The notes under the pieces are model-generated. The model searched no databases and was not told the origin of the DNA. It was given only the letters and a program-made list of their open reading frames with translations. From Dasypus novemcinctus (Eukaryota > Chordata > Mammalia > Cingulata > Dasypodidae), in NCBI RefSeq assembly GCF_030445035.2, contig NC_080677.1, positions 114,321,263-114,385,262 of the forward strand: 64,000 nucleotides of DNA, in the 5' to 3' direction. Of the stretch, positions 1-11,283 are shown in pieces. A program made the position numbers and the translations under genes. How positions within the stretch are numbered: the stretch's first letter is position 1; the number at the start of each line of letters is the position of its first letter.

Positions 1-298
1 GAGCCTTTTGCCTAATAGTCTACAGCTGACCTTGTGGAGAGACGCAAAGCCTAGAGAGCCTCATAGTCTACAGCTGACCTTGTGGAGAAAACAGGAGCTG
101 AGCCCAGAGGAAGCCAAGAAGCCTGAACCCTCACAGAAATCAGCAGCCATCTTGCTCCGATACTTGAAAATAGACTTTGGTGAGGGAAGTAACTTATACT
201 TTATGGCCTGCTATCTGTAAGCTCCTACCCCAAATAAATACCCTTTATAAAAACCAACCAATTTCTGGTATTTTGCATCAGCACCCTTTGGCGGACTA
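1..298 (+). repeat. 3' part of xenarthran interspersed repeat 'B'
   Basis: This stretch aligns by eye with the 3' half of the complete copy at 38271-38907. Shared blocks include the 'gtctacagctgac' stretch, 'gctgaaccct' versus 'cctgaaccct', 'cagcagccatcttgc', a terminal 'aataaa' and an end of the type 'ctggtatttTgcatcagcacccttt'. The left end lies outside the window. No coding potential beyond a chance 70-codon frame. I do not know a database name for the family. Confidence 0.6.
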
Positions 299-362
299 AT
301 AACAGGAAATTTTATATTGTATATGTTATTACAATAAAAATTTAAATGAATACATACATTTA

Positions 363-800
363 ATGATCATCTGTTAGTTATAGGCACTGATGCTGGGTGT
401 CAGAAACACAATAATCAAGGCCTGGAACCCTGCCCTCAGGACTAGCTGGTTGGGGAAGCCAGAGGACTAACCCAGCACTCACACTGGCTGCAGGGTGGAG
501 CTGGGTTGAATGGAAGCAGGGCTGGAAGCAAGGATCAAGATGAGTTAGGGGACTGTTGTAGTCCAAACAAGAAGTAAGACTAAATTGGTGACAGTCGGAA
601 TGGATTTGAGAGAGAATGAGAAGTGGAAGTAACTGATTAGGTAACTGATTAGTTGAGGTGAGTGAGGAACAAGGATAGTTGATGATTGGACAGTTTCCTG
701 GCTTTAGCATCTCAGTGAATGGTGGAGCTATTTGTGGAGAGAAACAGGAAGAAGAGCAGCTCTTTAGCGAGAGATGGTGAGTGAGGTTTGGACATGCTGA
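363..800 (-). repeat. Ancient L2-like LINE fragment (antisense)
   Basis: The phrases 'aggcactgatgctggg', 'accctgccctcagga', 'ggatttgagagagaatgag' and 'tggctttagcatctcagtg' resemble what is usually masked as antisense L2-type sequence in mammals. The match is loose and from memory, so the family call is tentative. Chance minus-strand frames of 151 and 70 codons here are not genes. Confidence 0.35.
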
Positions 801-1089
801 TTTTGAGCTGCCTTGAAAGTAGAAGATGCTCAATAGCTGTTTGTTGAATAAATGAGAGAATCATGTCCATACTGCAGTGTCTGGAACTCCAAGTCACACC
901 CCTCATAAGAGCATCCATGTCCACAGCCTTTGGTAGAGAAATCTTTTCTTACTGTGGATAGTGCTAGAAGTTACTCTGAAAGCTGGAGGCAACCCACCAT
1001 GATCCAGGGTCCCTGTTGGTAGTTCTCAAGCTTGCCTTAGGAGACATCTTTTTTATGTATTAGCATTTGGCTCACTGGAAATCAAAAAC

Positions 1090-1330
1090 ATACAAATTCA
1101 AATAAACACCCCTTTGCATCCATAAAATCAGCATTTCAAAAACCATTTCCCATTGTTGATGAACATGAAATGAAATGAGCATTTTTGTACAGCTCCAGAA
1201 GGAGCTCTAGAGATCAATTATAAGTGGTCAAGAAACCAAAAATGTTCATACTCTTTAACCCAATGATTCCACTTCTAAAACTTCTGAAGAATTTTTGTTT
1301 TTTTAAAATAAATATTTGTATTTATCTTTG
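1090..1330 (+). repeat. Old L1-like 3' fragment, sister copy of 4322-4489
   Basis: About 200 bp (from 'ccataaaat' to 'caatgattccac') are strongly similar to 4322-4489 in this window. Both contain 'cattgtt.atgaacat.aaatgaaatg' and 'ttgtacagctcca'. The final 'attccacttct' context is typical of L1M 3' sequence. The second copy is cut at this point by another repeat, which confirms that the blocks are homologous. Confidence 0.5.
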
Positions 1331-2211
1331 ATACATCTTTCAAAATTTTCTTTAGATTAAAAAAAAAGCTGTGTTGGAAACAAATGAGAAACTAGAACCC
1401 AACTATGAATTTCTCAGCCTCACAATGGTAACATGAATCTGATATTGTGTAAAAACATGTAGGGGTTCTCCAGCTTAAAGTGACATTATAGATCTGAACC
1501 TTCAAAGAAGAAACCATTGTAACATTTCAGGATGAGAATTTCCTACAATCTCATAATCACTGAATTTCATAAACCGTCCCAAGGCTGAGGCACATCAGTT
1601 CCCGCTGCCTCTAAATCAATGGTGTTCGATAGTTTCTTTTCCAAGATGGCTTTTTGTTGTTCAGCTGACACTTCTCAGAAACACTTTGGTTACTTTATCT
1701 GGAACATTATAGCCACAAGTGTGGCAGCTCTTTCAGCATCTGACAGTTGAACACAAAGCAAGTCGTATCATTGATAGCATTTACAATTTAAAATCATTTG
1801 AATTTTCTTCTTGGAGCATTTTCAGAATATACAGAATTAGTTGGTATAGCGACAACATGTCTCTCATATCTCCATGAGAAAACATGAGTGCATCATTTCA
1901 GTTGCTAGTGAACCTCAGAGAAGGGCAAGCTCCATCTTGACTTAGGCAATGCCACCCAGACCCTCCTGCCTGAGTGGGAGCCCCTCTCCTGTGGCCCGCC
2001 CTCATCCTCATTGCCATCTGTACCTCAATAACACTGCAATGATGCCCTGAACCCAACCCCAAACTCCCTGAGTAGGGTTTGGGTAGGGGGCAGCCTTCCA
2101 TTTCACTCTTCCTCTGGTGTTGGGAGGCAGGGAACACAGGCCCCTACGCTCAGGCAGTGCTGGAGCCCTACAAAGGTCTGCAAAGCGGGAGGACATGTGT
2201 TTGTGATAAGC
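1331..2211. other. Unassigned sequence
   Basis: I see no gene, RNA or recognisable repeat here. The stretch is AT-rich, and only short chance reading frames on the minus strand (60-80 codons) cross its right end. Confidence 0.5.
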
Positions 2212-2219
2212 CTCTAAGA

Positions 2220-2444
2220 CTCGGGTTCTTAACCAGGGGTCCAGGAACCCTTTGTCGATGGAAAGATTTCAGGGTTTCCATGAGCTTGAACATTAAAAAA
2301 AAAAAAATTCTGTGGGGACATGTTGGTGTGGGTGTGATATATCCATTAAGTAATACACAATACAGTGTGGACTTAGTAAGGGGTCTGTGGTTTTCACCTG
2401 ACTGGCAAAGGGGTCCACAGAACAAAAAAGGTTAAGAACCCCTG
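2220..2444. mobile_element. Non-autonomous hAT DNA transposon (225 bp)
   Basis: The ends are inverted repeats: the left end reads 'gggttcttaacc' from 2223 and the right end is its complement 'ggttaagaaccc'. The element is flanked by a perfect 8-bp direct repeat CTCTAAGA at 2212-2219 and 2445-2452. An 8-bp target duplication with 'caggggttcttaacc'-type ends is characteristic of mammalian hAT (Charlie-type) elements. It has no coding content. Confidence 0.85.
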
Positions 2445-2452
2445 CTCTAAGA

Positions 2453-2585
2453 GTTCATCCATTCATCCTATAAATGTGTATTGATTGCCAGCTTTGAACC
2501 CAGACTGTTACAGGCCTTGGATGTACAAGAGGAACACAAAACAAAACCCTGCCCTCACAGGCTTTTGGGGTATGATGGTTGATGT
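2453..2585 (-). repeat. L2 LINE fragment (antisense)
   Basis: The order 'cattcatcctataaatgtgtattgattgcc', then 'aacccagactgttacaggcc' and 'accctgccctcacagg' follows the antisense L2 3' end. The hAT element at 2220-2444 sits at its left edge. Confidence 0.5.
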
Positions 2586-4321
2586 TTATCAATACTTTCC
2601 ATAACCTTCTGAGCTTGTTGCACATAAATGTGAAAAGCTCCAGATGATAGAGGCCCCATCAGCCTGGTCCCTGATAGCAACCACATGGAGTGAAGCCAGC
2701 TGGCTCCCAATGGACATGCAGCAGGAGAGAAAAAATAGTTTGGCTTTTTCAGTGGCCCTGAGATGGGAGAGTTGCTTGTGAGGGCATCATAGCTCAGGCA
2801 AACCTGGCAGATGCATTAGCCCAGCAGGCCCAGTGTTCTCAGGAACAGAGTATGGCTCCATGTTCAGTAAGCAGATTCTGGCATTGTAAAGCAAGAAGGT
2901 GAGAGGTCATGTGCAGAAAAATCAGGCCAGAATGGAATGAGCTAGCAGGGGCACATGTATGGCACTGCTCCTCTCTGCTTCTTCTGAGGAGCAAGACCCC
3001 TGGCCCCAGCCTAGGGTCTGATGTAGCTTTCCTCCACCCACAGTGGGCATGTGTCCAGGAGTGCCCGCTTGACACTCTGTTGGTGGTTCTTTCTACAACC
3101 TCCCACCTCAGTCCCTAACCCATCCCACCCCCACCATGAAGAGTCTGGCTCCCAGGCAAAGGGAGATGCCTTTTGTAGAGTCTCTACTCTGTCCAACACC
3201 ACCTATCTTGAATGAAAGTCTCAGTCTCATGTGCAGAATTCTCTTGACACTTGCTTTCTTAGGAGAGCTCTCAGTGATAAAATGTTTGTAGCTTGAAGGG
3301 CAGAAAGACAACCAGTCTGAGGGGCTCCCTTCCTTGGCCTTGCCTTGTAACCCATCTGCTGGGCCATCACTCAAACTCTTGGTCAGCAGGACGGTGCCTG
3401 GTCTGGCCTCTTCCCTGAGCTGGCTGTGTCTGGGAGGTCTTCCCAGGCAATCCTTTGTCTTTCTCTCTCTCCTTCCCAAGCATGCCAGTGTAAATGGAAA
3501 GAGTTGTCACTGGGAAAGCAGTGTTTAGGGCCTGGGCAGGGGATCAGAGGCAGCCCCTGCACCATGCTGTTTCCTCAGATAGGTGATGAGGTAGTGCCTT
3601 TCAATCACCTATGGATCTGAAGTGCTGGCATTCAAACATCCGGGTGGTAGGTGGAAGCCCCTGCCCATGCTCATGATGGCATCAGGCAGCTCTTCCTCAA
3701 GGTCCAAATTCTCCCAGCTGGAAGCTCCTGCATGGCTCTGCCTCATACAGTCTCCTGACCTGGAGATCCCTAGGCACCTATGGCCTCCAGATTCACCTTC
3801 TCCAATTTGATGGGCTGGAAGCCAAACTCACTCCCATCTGAGTCAGACAAATGAAGAGCAGACCTTTAATCAAAATCATCCATGCTCCACATGAACCCTC
3901 TGTGTTCTTTCCTGGGATTTGTGAATCTAAGGGATGACCTCATGCATCAAAGAGCTCACAGTCCGGAAATGGCAAAGCCATAATTTTTACATGAATATTC
4001 AGATGAGGAAAGTTGCTTCTCACTAAATGATGTCACTGAGAAGATGGGCTCAATTTCCTTTCCAGTTCTGTAATAAATTCACCTACAAGGACAACTTGCC
4101 CCTGCCTACTTTCAGAGAGTGAGGGAGAGAGGTAGTTCATTGTTTTCAAACTTTAAAGAAGTATCCTTTATCTGGGTACCACTGCATTTATGAGTTATGA
4201 GAATCAGATGTGACCAATTACAGTGACATCTTGTTTCTCTGTCATTGTCTGGGAGAAGTTATTCAACTTAAATAAATTTTCCAGATAACTGAATTCTCCT
4301 TTGAGCACCATGACTCCCCCC
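2586..4321. other. Unassigned, no gene seen
   Basis: About 1.7 kb of mixed-composition sequence. The reading frames are short and overlapping on both strands (60-123 codons). None shows a recognisable domain, splice structure or repeat hallmark. Confidence 0.5.
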
Positions 4322-4489
4322 TTTTTAGCCATAAAATTGGCATTTTTTAAAAGTATTGCCCATTGTTTATGAACATAAAATGAAATGCGCATTCTTGTAC
4401 AGCTCCAAGCGGAGTTCTAGAGATCAATTTTAATTGAGTAAGAACCTCAATATGTTCACTCTTTACCCCAATGATTCCACCTCTGTTTT
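4322..4489 (+). repeat. Old L1-like fragment, left half, interrupted at 4490
   Basis: Homologous to 1110-1280. The sequence breaks off after 'gattccacctct' and resumes after 6870 with 'acttctaaaactcctcctgaag', matching the uninterrupted copy at 1272-1295. This locates the insertion site of the 4490-6870 composite. Confidence 0.6.
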
Positions 4490-4846
4490 GTTTTGCTAAA
4501 TGCTGCCAAAGCAATCTAACAGAAATGAGTTGTCTTTTACAGTGGGATGTATTAGGTTAAAAGCTTACAGTTCTGAGGCCATGATAATGTACAAATCAAA
4601 GCATCATCAGAGATGCTCTTTCACTGAGCTTCAGCTGTAGGCAATCTAGCATGTGGCAAGGCACAATGCCAGTCCACTCATCTCTTCCCTCTCCTCTGGA
4701 CCTCTTTGCCTTTTCTTCAGGTTGCTCTGTCTGTGGCTTTTATCTGTCCTGAATTCATCAACTTCTGGAGGCTTCTGTCTCTGTGTCTTCCTTTCTGTAT
4801 CTGCAGCTTTTCGTTCTTCCATTTATCCTCCAGTAAGAGGATTAAG
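4490..4846 (+). repeat. Xenarthran interspersed repeat 'A', 5' portion
   Basis: Starts 'gttttgttttgctaaatgctgcc'-like and contains the block 'acagttctgaggccatga'. It aligns by eye with repeat A copies at 7690-8168 and 34721-35396. Its 3' portion continues at 6751-6870 after two later insertions, a DAS-III SINE and a 1.46-kb retroposon. It is pyrimidine-rich in the middle and encodes nothing. Family name unknown to me. Confidence 0.6.
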
Positions 4847-5267
4847 GAAAACGGACTTGGCCCAGTGGTTAGGGCACCCGTCTACCACATGGGAGGTCTG
4901 CAGTTCAAACCCCGGGCCTCCTTGACCCGTGTGGAGATGGCCCATGCGCGGTGCTGATGCACGCAAGGAGTGCTGTGCCACGCAAAGGTGTCACCCGCAT
5001 AGGGGAGCCCCACGCGCAAGGAGTGCGCCCCATAAGGAAAGCCCCCCAGCATGAAACAAAGTTCAGTCTGCCCAAGAATGGTGCCGCACACACAGAGAGC
5101 TGATGCAGCAAGATGACACAACAAAAAGAAACACAAATTCCCATGCCACTGACAACAGAAGCAGACAAAAAGAACATGCAGTAAATGGACATAAGAGAAC
5201 AGACAACTGGGGAAGGGAGGGGATAGGGAGAGAAACAAATAAAAAAATAAACCTCAAAAAAAAAAAA
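4847..5267 (+). mobile_element. DAS-III SINE
   Basis: tRNA-derived head ('ggacttggcccagtggttagggc', then a box-B-like 'ggtctgcagttcaaacccc'), the conserved body 'gcaaggagtg' repeated twice, and an A-rich tail near 5234-5267. This is the armadillo DAS-III type. No clear target duplication is visible because the tail runs into A-rich sequence. It is inserted in repeat A. Confidence 0.9.
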
Positions 5268-5277
5268 GACCCACCCT

Positions 5278-6740
5278 ACCATCCCCAGAATGAGACATGA
5301 CTCCCAGGGATGAGCCTCCCTGGCACTGATGGGTTACTGCCAAGCACCAACTAGCAATGCAACTGGAAAAAGACATTGACTAAAGGGGGAAAGGGTAAAG
5401 ACAAGAGTTTATATGGTTAAGAGACTTCAAAGTAAGTCAGGAAATCTTTCCAGAGGTTACACTTAGGCATATCTCAGCAGTATCTCTTTGACTGCCAAAG
5501 TAGTCCACCCAAATAGTGGGGCTCCTGAGGGCTCTGGAGACATCCAGACACTATAGTGAGGGCAGATAGCTCAGGAATTTGGTGCCTTGCCAGTGGGCCT
5601 GACTTTGGAATTTATATTCCCCAGAATGACAGAGTTGGATTCAGTTGCAGTTTCCCTACATGTGGCTCTTCTGTCCTTCTAGTTGAACCTATAATTAGTA
5701 CTAGCATTGGTAGGTGTATGCCTTAAATCTTTGGGCTGTCCATGTGCCAGCTGGGCCTCGAGTCTCAACAGACTTGCAACACCTACTCTCCAGTTCATTG
5801 GTCTCACCTAGGACAACTAATGTGGAGATGATAATGGACAACTACCATAACAAGGAACTGAGAAGGTCTACAACTGCAAGCATGAGAGTCCCATCCATTA
5901 GCTCCATGGTATTGCAGCCCCCTCTCAATTAGAGATGGAGTGGACATCACCATCCCAGAATCCTCAGGATTGGGGAATGAACTATGGACTAAAGTAGATT
6001 TACTGGTATTCTATTATAGACTTATTGTGATTCTAGCAATGGAAGAAATTATATCATTGATGTGGAGGCAGTGGTCACTGGAGGTTCTGAGGTCAGGGAG
6101 AGGGAAAAACAGATACAGCAACAGATACAGGCCATTATAAATCTTGCCATAACCTACAGAATTGGGTGGGAGAATATGGGGGCATTTTGGGGACTTGGAA
6201 TTGTCCTGAATGACAGTGCAACAACAGATACAAGCCATTATATATCCTGCCATAACCTACAAAATTGCGTGGGAGAGAGTGTAAACTGCAATGTAAACTA
6301 TAATCCATGCTGTGCGACAATGCTCCAAAATGTGTTCATCAATTGCAGTGAATTTACCACCCTAATGAAAGAAGTTGTTAATGTGGGGATAAGTGGGAGG
6401 TGTGGGGAGTGGAGCATATGGGAATCCTTTATGTTTTTTTATGTAACATTTTATGTAATCTAAGTATCTTTTAAAAAGAAATTAAAAAGATATTTTAAAA
6501 AAAGAATTGGGTGGGAGAGAGTGTAAACTACAATGTAAACTTTAATCCATGCTTAGTGGCAATGCTCCAAAATATGTTCATCAATTGCAATGAATGTATT
6601 CACTGATGAAGAATGTTGTCAATGTGGGAAAATGTGGGAGGTGTGGGCAGCGGGGCATATGGGAATCCCCTATATTTCTTATGTGACATTTGTATAGTCT
6701 AAGTATCTTTTAAAAAATTTTTAAAAAAATTAAAAAAAAA
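5278..6740 (+). mobile_element. LINE-like retroposon, 1.46 kb, with duplicated 3' module
   Basis: Flanked by near-identical 10-bp direct repeats, GACCCACCCT (5268-5277) and GATCCACCCT (6741-6750), and ends in an A-rich tail. The last part is a module of about 220-280 bp ('gtgtaaactacaatgtaaac ... tatgggaatcc ... ctaagtatctttt') present twice in tandem, about 6275-6475 and 6515-6720. A third copy of the module lies at 36460-36760. A short unit ('aacagatacaagccattata') also repeats at about 6110 and 6228. It looks like a xenarthran L1-type 3' end. There is no usable ORF. Confidence 0.6.
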
Positions 6741-6750
6741 GATCCACCCT

Positions 6751-6870
6751 GAGTCATGCCTTGCCGAAGTGATCTAATCAAAAGGAATGACCCATCTACA
6801 ATAGGTTTACATGCATAGGAATGGATTAACTCTAAGGACGTGATCTTTTGGGATCCCCCCAGCTTCAAAC
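6751..6870 (+). repeat. Repeat 'A', 3' portion
   Basis: Carries the shared 3' block seen at 8030-8168: 'gtgatctaatcaaaaggaatgacc', 'aggaatggattaa', and an end of the type 'cttcaaactgtcaca'. It is the continuation of 4490-4846. Confidence 0.6.
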
Positions 6871-7169
6871 TGTCACAACTTCTAAAACTCCTCCTGAAGA
6901 AATATTTTTTAAAATGCCAAGATTCATGTACAATGGGTTGTTTATAAGAGTGCAAGTTATTTGTAATAATGAACGTATTAGCATAAGTTGTGAGTACTTA
7001 GAGGCTATACTGATGTATCCTCCAAGAACTTAGGATGAGGAAACTGTTTTCCTCTAGGAGTTAAACTGCAAAACCAACCCAGGATGGATCAGAGTCCAAA
7101 ATGCAAAAATCATTAGAAAGAGAAAGAAAAGCTACTATACTCACAGGACTCAAATAAAGTTATTAACTC

Positions 7170-7689
7170 ACAGAAGAGAGAGTATGTCATTCAGAACAGG
7201 TTTAGCCACAGACACACAGAAATCAAGAGAGTGGTATGCGCAGGGCAACCAGCAGACTCCTGTGCTCTGTCCCTCTAGAAATGGTCAATCCCAAGATGAG
7301 AAGGATCCATACCATGGAATGCTACTCAGCAAAAAAAGGAATGATCTATTGATGCACACAACAACCTGGATGGATCTCAAGAAAATTATGCTGAGTGAAA
7401 CAAACCAATTCCAGAGTGTTACATAGTGTATTATTCCATTTATCTAACATTTTTTGAAAGGACAACATTTTGGAAATGCAGGACTCATTGATAGCTGCCA
7501 GAGGCTAGGACTGGGTAGGGGTGGGAGTTGATGAGAGGAGGGAGAAGGTGTAGTTAAAAAAAGGGATGAGGGACATGAGGGATCCTTGTGGTATCTTGAC
7601 TGGCTGCAAATGCATGAATCTACAAATATGATAAAATTTTATACAACTATATACACACACAAATGAGAACAAGTACAACTGGATGTATC
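7170..7689 (+). repeat. L1M 3' end fragment, left part
   Basis: The stretch 'ggaatgctactcagcaaaaa', 'gatgcacacaacaacctggatgg', 'atgctgagtgaa' is the standard mammalian L1 ORF2/3' end signature. The rest of the 3' UTR continues at 8169-8345 after a repeat A insertion. The 80-codon frame at 7184-7426 is a remnant of L1 ORF2, not a gene. Confidence 0.8.
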
Positions 7690-8168
7690 TGTTTTAGTTT
7701 TCTCAATGCCAAAGTAAGTACCACAAAATGGGTTGGCTTAAATAATGGGAATTTATTGGCTTGTGGTTTTGAGGCTAGGAAAAGTCCATAACAAAGCATC
7801 AACTAGGTGATGCTTTGTTTCTCAAAGACTGGCAATCTGGAGTTGGCTGTCAGTGATCCTTGGTCCTGGGCTCCTCTGTCACATGACAATGCACATGACA
7901 GCTTCTCCTGGCCTCTCCTTTCTCTTTTCAACTCCACTGACTTTCAGCTTCTGGCTACTCCCTCTGTATCATTCTATCTTTCTGAGTTTCATTCTGTTTT
8001 TAAAGGTCTCTGGTAATAGGACTAAGACCCATCCTAATTGAGTTGGGGCACATCTTAACTGAAGTGACCTCATCAAAATGCCCGACTTACCATGGGTTCA
8101 CATCCACAGGAATGGATTAAGTTTATGAACATGTTTTTCTGGGGTGCATAACTCCAAACCACCACAGT
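7690..8168 (+). repeat. Repeat 'A', full copy inserted in L1M
   Basis: About 480 bp, starting 'gttttagttttctca' and ending 'ccaaaccaccacag'. It splits the L1M 3' end between 'ggatgtatct' and 'cctgaataagattgg'. It shares internal blocks ('aggactaagacccatcctaattg', 'gggttcacatccacaggaatgg') with 4490-6870. No ORF of interest. A target duplication is not clear. Confidence 0.6.
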
Positions 8169-8345
8169 GCCTGAATAAGATTGGTGGATTGTATCCGTCA
8201 ATATCCTGGTTGTGATATTGTACTATGGTTTTGCAAGATGTTATTGGGGGAACTGAGTAAATGGTACATGGGAGCTCCTTGTATAATGTTATTTCTTATA
8301 ACTATATGTGACTCTATAATTATCTCAAAATAAAAACTTTAATTT
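8169..8345 (+). repeat. L1M 3' UTR, right part
   Basis: The phrases 'aagattggtggattgtat', 'atcctggttgtgatattgtac', 'gttttgcaagatgtta' and 'ctcaaaataaaaac' are the classical L1M terminal sequence. It joins on to 7689. Confidence 0.8.
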
Positions 8346-10185
8346 GTAAAAGGATGATACAAAACTACATAAGCTACATAAACTACATATGCAATGTTTT
8401 TATGTATATGTACATGTGTAAAATAGTAACAGCAATTGGCTCTAGTAGCAGAGGGATCAGATTTTATGAATGGTTTCTGATTTCATCTTTACACTTGTTA
8501 ATATTTTTCAAATTCTTTACTATGAACACATATCCATTTTATAAATAGAATATATAAAAAATGTTATGTTTAAACATGACATGTTCATTTGTCACATCTC
8601 AGGGCTGCCTTATACAAAGTTTTTATCAACTGAACCCCAAAAACATTTAAATGTAAATTGCTACTAAACCAGGGATCTTCAACCTTGTACTTATACTTTG
8701 CAGTTTTTGGAACCAAATATCAAACCTCGTACCTGAACTCTATTTCCATTTCTGTTAATTGTCTATGCAACTCTTCTCAAGTCATGTAATTTCTTTGGGT
8801 CCCTGTTTCCACCTACATCATAAAGTTCTTGAACCAGAAAGACCCTGGGGGCCTTTTAGGTCTTACACTCAGCTGAGCCTCATGCCATTCTTGGCCCGTC
8901 CATTCAGAGATAGTGGGTCCCAAAGACAGAAAATGAAGTGAAAAATCTTCTCTCAGAGCACTGTAATCCCGTCCTCAAATTAGAGTGTGAGCCTGCCTCT
9001 TCCATGCTCCTCTGCTTTCCACCCAGAAAGCAGTGAGTTCAACATTCACACGGGGCAGTAAACTGGCAATAATGGCTTTAGCCTGTTAGCAGTTGGAATC
9101 CATAGGTTTATGAGTCTATAAAATCATTCGCTTTCACTGCTGGAACAATTCATTAGCTTGGGTTTATAAGTAATACTGCACTCATAAAGATCAAGTGAAG
9201 AGTGGCATAAGGGGAATTCCATCTCTGTTGGCACCTCCTGAAAACCAACCTGTGCCCTCTCCAATCCAGTTTCTACCTTCTGCAATTCCTATGAGGCAGC
9301 TTCTCTCTCTCCTCTCCTCCCTCTTCCTTTCTCCTCCCTCTTTCCCTTTTTCTCTTCTTCTCTCTTCCTCTCTGTAATGGCCCATGCCTGATGTAAATCC
9401 TCTCTTTTCAAACACCTCATTGTCATCTTCCTCAGGACTTCTCTTCACACCATTCCTCACTGGCTATAGGGGTCACCCAGAGCTTCTCTTTGGGCACTCT
9501 CTCTTTGTCTCCTACTACCAGGATCTAAGACAATGACTCCTATCTGGTGGAGTCTACTATCCTGGGTAGATATCACCTGAGCTACTACTGTCCATCCTCA
9601 AAATTCTGAATATCCAACCCAGATTGCACTCTGCCTGCTAGACACATCTCTCTGCAGTTGTCTTGTGCCCAACCAGAAAGGCAAAAGAGGGCATTTTTTA
9701 TCCATGGTTCTCCCCTTTGACCAGCTTCCCCAGTAATGCCTCCCTTAGACTGCTCTCTTCAACAAGGAACTCAAAGTTGAGTGCCTTGTTTCTTGTCCCA
9801 TATAGGTGCTGGTCCATGGACTTAGCTACCTGTCCACAACAAACTTAGAACAAAATCGAGTGTAGGTATTTAGACACTTTTACAGATATTTTACAAAGTA
9901 ATTATGTCTGTTGGATCTAATAAAAAAAATACTTGAGCTTGCATTTTGTATGTTGTTTTTCTCATTTCATTTTTCTAGTAATTTATTTTATTGCATTTTA
10001 CAAAATTATCTAACCATGACAGATTAGACATTTAATTTTTTATAAAACCTGGTTCCTCACCACATGTAATTTGACTTGGTTGGAAGTAGTCTGCAAAACA
10101 CACTTTGAGAAAATTGCTGGTTAGGTTTATCCCATTACATTATGTCTTGAGCTCAAGATCTCAACCTTTGCCTCAAAATCCCATC
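8346..10185. other. Unassigned; includes a polypyrimidine tract
   Basis: No gene or family recognised. A strand-asymmetric C/T tract runs from about 9298 to 9376. Frames here are 60-90 codons, and the minus one at 9191-9460 is simply the purine-rich complement of this tract. Confidence 0.5.
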
Positions 10186-10352
10186 CTAGACCAGTGTTTC
10201 TCTAGGGTCACCTGGAGAGCTTTTAAAATACTAAGTCCAGGTCACATTCAAATCCCAATTAAATCAGAATCTCTCAGGGTAGAATCCAAGAATTGGTGTT
10301 TTTTAAAGCACCCCAAATGGTTCAAAGGTGCAGCCAAAGTTGAAAGCCATTG
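10186..10352 (+). repeat. MER5-like non-autonomous hAT fragment
   Basis: The sequence 'ccagtgtttctc ... cacctggagagcttttaaaat ... aatcagaatctct' followed by 'gaattggtgtttttta' and 'gccattg' resembles mammalian MER5-type elements. Identification is by memory of the consensus style and no exact boundary is claimed. Confidence 0.5.
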
Positions 10353-10589
10353 ACCTGAGTCCTCTTACTTAATCATCTTGGGTCACTTCCTAGCCTCTTA
10401 TTTGCTTTTAGGAAAACTGACTCATATCTTTTCCTCCAATAATCCTACAGCTACCTCTGAAACTTGATCTGCAAAGTAATTTGTCTAGAATGTCCTCCTC
10501 ACTCTCAGCCTACACACTGAAACCCTTTGTACAGATCTTGGAAACCCCTGAATATAAAGGCACAGAACAATACCAAGTAGTGTCCTTTG

Positions 10590-11283
10590 CAGAATAAATG
10601 CTCCAAATATAAAGAAAAAATCGAGGTAGTAGAAGCACATCTGAAATAGTGAAGTAAGGCTCTCAAAAATCTGCTTCTCCATAAAAGCAATGAAAACACT
10701 GGCAAAAATTGTCAAAGCAACTTTTTCAGAACTCTGGAAATTAACCAAAGGTTTTCAAAAATCCAAACAGCATTTGTTCAAGAAAAACAGCAGAATCTCA
10801 GGGAAATGGAGGCTTCTGTCATTTTAACTTTCCTATCCTACTAGCCCCCCTCCCTTCCATCCCCTCATCCCCTCCACCCCACCCCACCCCACCCCCACCC
10901 CCTGGCTCTGCTGTAACCTAGAAAACCAAGAGCCTGCAATTGTAGTAGCTGGAAAACAGGAGCCAGTCAGCCACTGGAGAGGGCAGAATGGGACTGGAGA
11001 GCCACATAAGCCCCATTCCTAGAGAACTGTCACTATCAGACCTGTCTGCCTCCTCCTGAAAAATTCCATACTCAGAGCTTGTCTTCATTTCACAAAGAAG
11101 GGGAAGGAGTGGGCCAATATTTGAGTAAATTTTTTTTTATACAAAAGACACTAAGTTGCAATTAATCCAAACTAGATTGTTTTAAACTCAGATGTTAATT
11201 CCAATCCCCAGGACAACTGATAAAAAAATCATTAAATACACACACACACACACACACAATGAAAGAAACAAGAGAATTAAAAT
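10590..11283 (+). repeat. Old L1M 5' region, left of the RAD51AP1 retrocopy
   Basis: Contains 'ctctcaaaaatctgcttctcc' and 'tttcagaactctggaaattaacc', typical of old L1 5' sequence. A C-rich low-complexity tract lies at about 10842-10904 and a (CA)n run at about 11240-11258. The L1 resumes at 13351 after the retrocopy. Confidence 0.55.

Noticed and set aside
378-833. 151-codon minus-strand open frame
   Set aside because: Low-complexity composition, no domain, and it lies in probable L2 sequence.
11240-11260. CRISPR-like or satellite array
   Set aside because: It is a short (CA)n microsatellite, and no spacer-repeat structure exists anywhere in the window.
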